Positions 62,212-64,000 of a stretch of DNA of 64,000 nt are shown one piece after another (positions within the stretch are counted from its first letter, which is position 1; each line of letters opens with the position of its first letter). This DNA comes from Marinospirillum alkaliphilum DSM 21637 (GTDB taxonomy: Bacteria; Pseudomonadota; Gammaproteobacteria; Pseudomonadales; Halomonadaceae), in assembly GCF_900119735.1 (NCBI RefSeq), contig NZ_FPJW01000004.1:124001-188000 (forward strand), written 5' to 3'. The position numbers were made by a program, and so were the translations under genes. The notes under the pieces are model-generated. The model was given only the letters and a program-made list of their open reading frames with translations. It ran no database searches and was not told where the DNA came from.

Positions 62212-63336
62212 CTAGTCTTGCAGGGTGAACTTGCTGCCAGCCTTGTCAAAAGCAGACGAGTTGTTATCTGCATCTGCAGTGCCGAGTTTGATCATCAGGC
62301 GCAAATCGTTGGGTGAGTCAGCATGTTGTAAAGCGTCCTGCTCAGTGATTTCACCTGCTGAAAACAGGTCAAACAGGGCTTGGTCAAAGGTCTGCATGCC
62401 GGCTTCACGGGATTTTTTCATCAGGCCTTTCAACTGGTGTACTTCACCCTTGCGGATGATGTCTGATACCAGCGGCGTGTTCAGCAGCACTTCAATGGCT
62501 GCACGACGACCCTTACCATCTTTCATCGGCAGCAGTTGCTGGGCAACGATGCCACGCAGGTTCAGCGACAGGTCCATGAAAATCTGGTTATGCCTTTCCT
62601 GCGGGAAGAAGTTGATCACCCGTTCCAGTGCCTGGTCAGCATTGTTGGCGTGCAGGGTGGCCAGACACAGGTGTCCGGTTTCAGCAAAGGCCAGTGCATA
62701 CTCCATGGTTTCACGGGTACGCACTTCACCGATCATGATCACATCCGGGGCCTGGCGCAGGGTGTTTTTCAGCGCCACTTCAAAGCTTTCAGTATCAATG
62801 CCCACTTCACGTTGGGTCACGATGCTTTGTTTGTGAGGGTGGATGAACTCGATGGGGTCTTCAATGCTGATGATGTGCCCACGGGCATTTTCATTACGAT
62901 ACTGAATCATCGAGGCCAGCGAGGTGGACTTACCGGTGCCGGTGGCACCAACAAACAGGATCAACCCCCGTTTGGTCATGGCCAGATCCTTGATGATTTT
63001 TGGCAGGCGCAGGTCATCCAGTTGGGGAATGTTGAACTCAATACGGCGCAGCACCATGCCCACCTGGTTGCGCTGGAAAAAGGCGCTGACCCGGAAGCGT
63101 CCAATACCCGGTGCACTGATGGCAAAGTTGCACTCCTTGTTCTTGCGAAACTCTTCGCGCTGCTCCTGGTTCATCACGCCCAGAACCAGGTCACGAGCCT
63201 GATCCGGGCTGAGTTTCTGATCGGTGAGGGGTGCCAGCTGTCCATCTACCTTCATGCTCGGCATCATGCCAGTGGTGATAAACAGGTCCGAGCCCTTGCG
63301 ATCAGCCATTTCCTTGAGGAAGTCGGTGAATTTCAT
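62212..63336 (-). CDS. pilU: Type IV pilus retraction ATPase paralogue PilU
   Basis: 374-residue hexameric ATPase of the PilT/PilU family at the cytoplasmic base of the type IV pilus. Walker A is GATGTGKST (about 129-137); the Asp box and the IMIGEVRTRETMEYALAFAETGHL Walker B/His region (split) are typical. PilU assists PilT during retraction. The C-terminal tail is longer than in PilT, as expected for PilU. The ATG lies 3 nt after the pilT stop. Confidence 0.93.
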   Translation of the reverse strand: MKFTDFLKEMADRKGSDLFITTGMMPSMKVDGQLAPLTDQKLSPDQARDLVLGVMNQEQREEFRKNKECNFAISAPGIGRFRVSAFFQRNQVGMVLRRIEFNIPQLDDLRLPKIIKDLAMTKRGLILFVGATGTGKSTSLASMIQYRNENARGHIISIEDPIEFIHPHKQSIVTQREVGIDTESFEVALKNTLRQAPDVIMIGEVRTRETMEYALAFAETGHLCLATLHANNADQALERVINFFPQERHNQIFMDLSLNLRGIVAQQLLPMKDGKGRRAAIEVLLNTPLVSDIIRKGEVHQLKGLMKKSREAGMQTFDQALFDLFSAGEITEQDALQHADSPNDLRLMIKLGTADADNNSSAFDKAGSKFTLQD

Positions 63337-63339
63337 GGC

Positions 63340-64000
63340 TTAAAATGTTTCCGGCTGTTTGGCTTTTTCACGGGCAATCTCTTTTGAGATCAGTCCCTTG
63401 GAGAGAAGTTGTTTCAATGCCTGGTCCATGGTCATCATGCCGTGAGCGGAGCCTGTCTGAATGGCAGAATACATCTGGGCAATCTTGTCTTCCCGGATCA
63501 GGTTGCGGATGGCCGGGGTGCCGATCATGATTTCATGACAAGCCACACGACCGCCGCCTTCCTTCTTCAGCAGCATCTGTGAAATAACGCCCTGCAGTGA
63601 CTCGGACAGCATCGAGCGTACCATCGACTTTTCTTCCGCCGGGAACACGTCCACGATCCGGTCAATGGTCTTGGCGGCGCTGGTGGTGTGCAGGGTACCG
63701 AATACGGTGTGGCCGGTTTCGGCAGCTGTCAGTGCCAGGCGGATGGTTTCCAGGTCGCGCATTTCACCCACCATGATGATATCCGGGTCTTCACGCAGTG
63801 CAGAGCGTAATGCTTCCGAGAAGCCCAGGGTGTCGCGATGTACTTCCCGCTGGTTAATCAGGCATTTTTTGGATTCGTGCACAAATTCAATCGGATCCTC
63901 AATGGTCAGGATGTGACCATTCTTGCGCTCATTAACATAATCAACCATGGCGGCCAGGGTCGTGGACTTACCCGAACCGGTGGGCCCGGTAACCAGCACA
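63340..64000 (-). CDS. pilT: Type IV pilus retraction ATPase PilT, C-terminal part
   Basis: The last 219 or so codons of PilT; the N-terminal part lies beyond the right edge. Visible: VTGPTGSGKSTTLAAM Walker A, ILTIEDPIEFVH, the AIRNLIRED segment (the AIRNLIRE motif needed for retraction) and C-terminal KQPETF. The apparent start at the window edge is only a GTG inside the gene. PilT hydrolyses ATP to depolymerise pili and power twitching motility and DNA uptake. Confidence 0.95.
   Translation of the reverse strand, partial: VLVTGPTGSGKSTTLAAMVDYVNERKNGHILTIEDPIEFVHESKKCLINQREVHRDTLGFSEALRSALREDPDIIMVGEMRDLETIRLALTAAETGHTVFGTLHTTSAAKTIDRIVDVFPAEEKSMVRSMLSESLQGVISQMLLKKEGGGRVACHEIMIGTPAIRNLIREDKIAQMYSAIQTGSAHGMMTMDQALKQLLSKGLISKEIAREKAKQPETF

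Noticed and set aside
62111-62215. 34-codon frame inside the sRNA gene
   Set aside because: It reads through the intrinsic terminator and into pilU; a short hidden peptide cannot be excluded but is not supported.

Overview
The window is a 64 kb stretch of a gammaproteobacterial chromosome that spans the replication origin neighbourhood. Gene order and content (ygfB-pepP-ubiH-ubiI, zapA-6S RNA-ygfA, gyrB-recF-dnaN-dnaA, rpmH-rnpA-yidC-mnmE, mnmG-rsmG-parA-parB, the atp operon, glmU-glmS, hemC-hemD-hemX-hemY, pilT-pilU) point to a Gram-negative gammaproteobacterium with LPS, type IV pili and a chromosomal ParABS system. The Pseudomonas-like sRNA and the overall order suggest the Oceanospirillales/Pseudomonadales side, probably an aquatic species; that placement is inference. 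Nearly every base belongs to a recognisable core gene. I see no prophage, IS element, CRISPR array, tRNA or rRNA.

Region 1-26.9 kb is mixed-strand housekeeping: a partial secB and a rhodanese; gpmI-envC-ctpA; the ubiquinone/pepP operon ending in a shared terminator; zapA, 6S RNA and ygfA; divergent ilvA and rpiA with interleaved promoters; two divergent GST-fold genes; an LPS core block (waaA, hldE, a family 9 glycosyltransferase, kdkA, a GT4 glycosyltransferase, gmhB) wrapped around glyQS. An 837-residue fusion of a polytopic membrane transporter-like region and a cyclic-nucleotide-binding domain follows gmhB.

Region 26.9-42.5 kb is the origin neighbourhood. gyrB, recF, dnaN and dnaA run leftward and rpmH onward runs rightward. 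There are two separate DnaA-box clusters, one in the 504 bp dnaA-rpmH gap and one in the 354 bp gap before mnmG. Two near-consensus parS sites lie inside recF, and parAB lies about 11 kb away. yidD is missing between rnpA and yidC.

Region 42.5-49.8 kb is a complete atpIBEFHAGDC operon; most of its wider intercistronic gaps hold a stable hairpin. Region 49.8-62 kb holds two mgtE paralogues flanking uppP and apbE, then glmU-glmS and hemCDXY. Between hemY and pilU, where no protein gene is evident, lies the most interesting non-coding feature: a promoter overlapped by Fur boxes, about 125 nt of transcript with a PrrF/RyhB-like layout, and a strong intrinsic terminator. I read it as an iron-responsive small RNA next to the heme biosynthesis operon. 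The window ends inside pilT.
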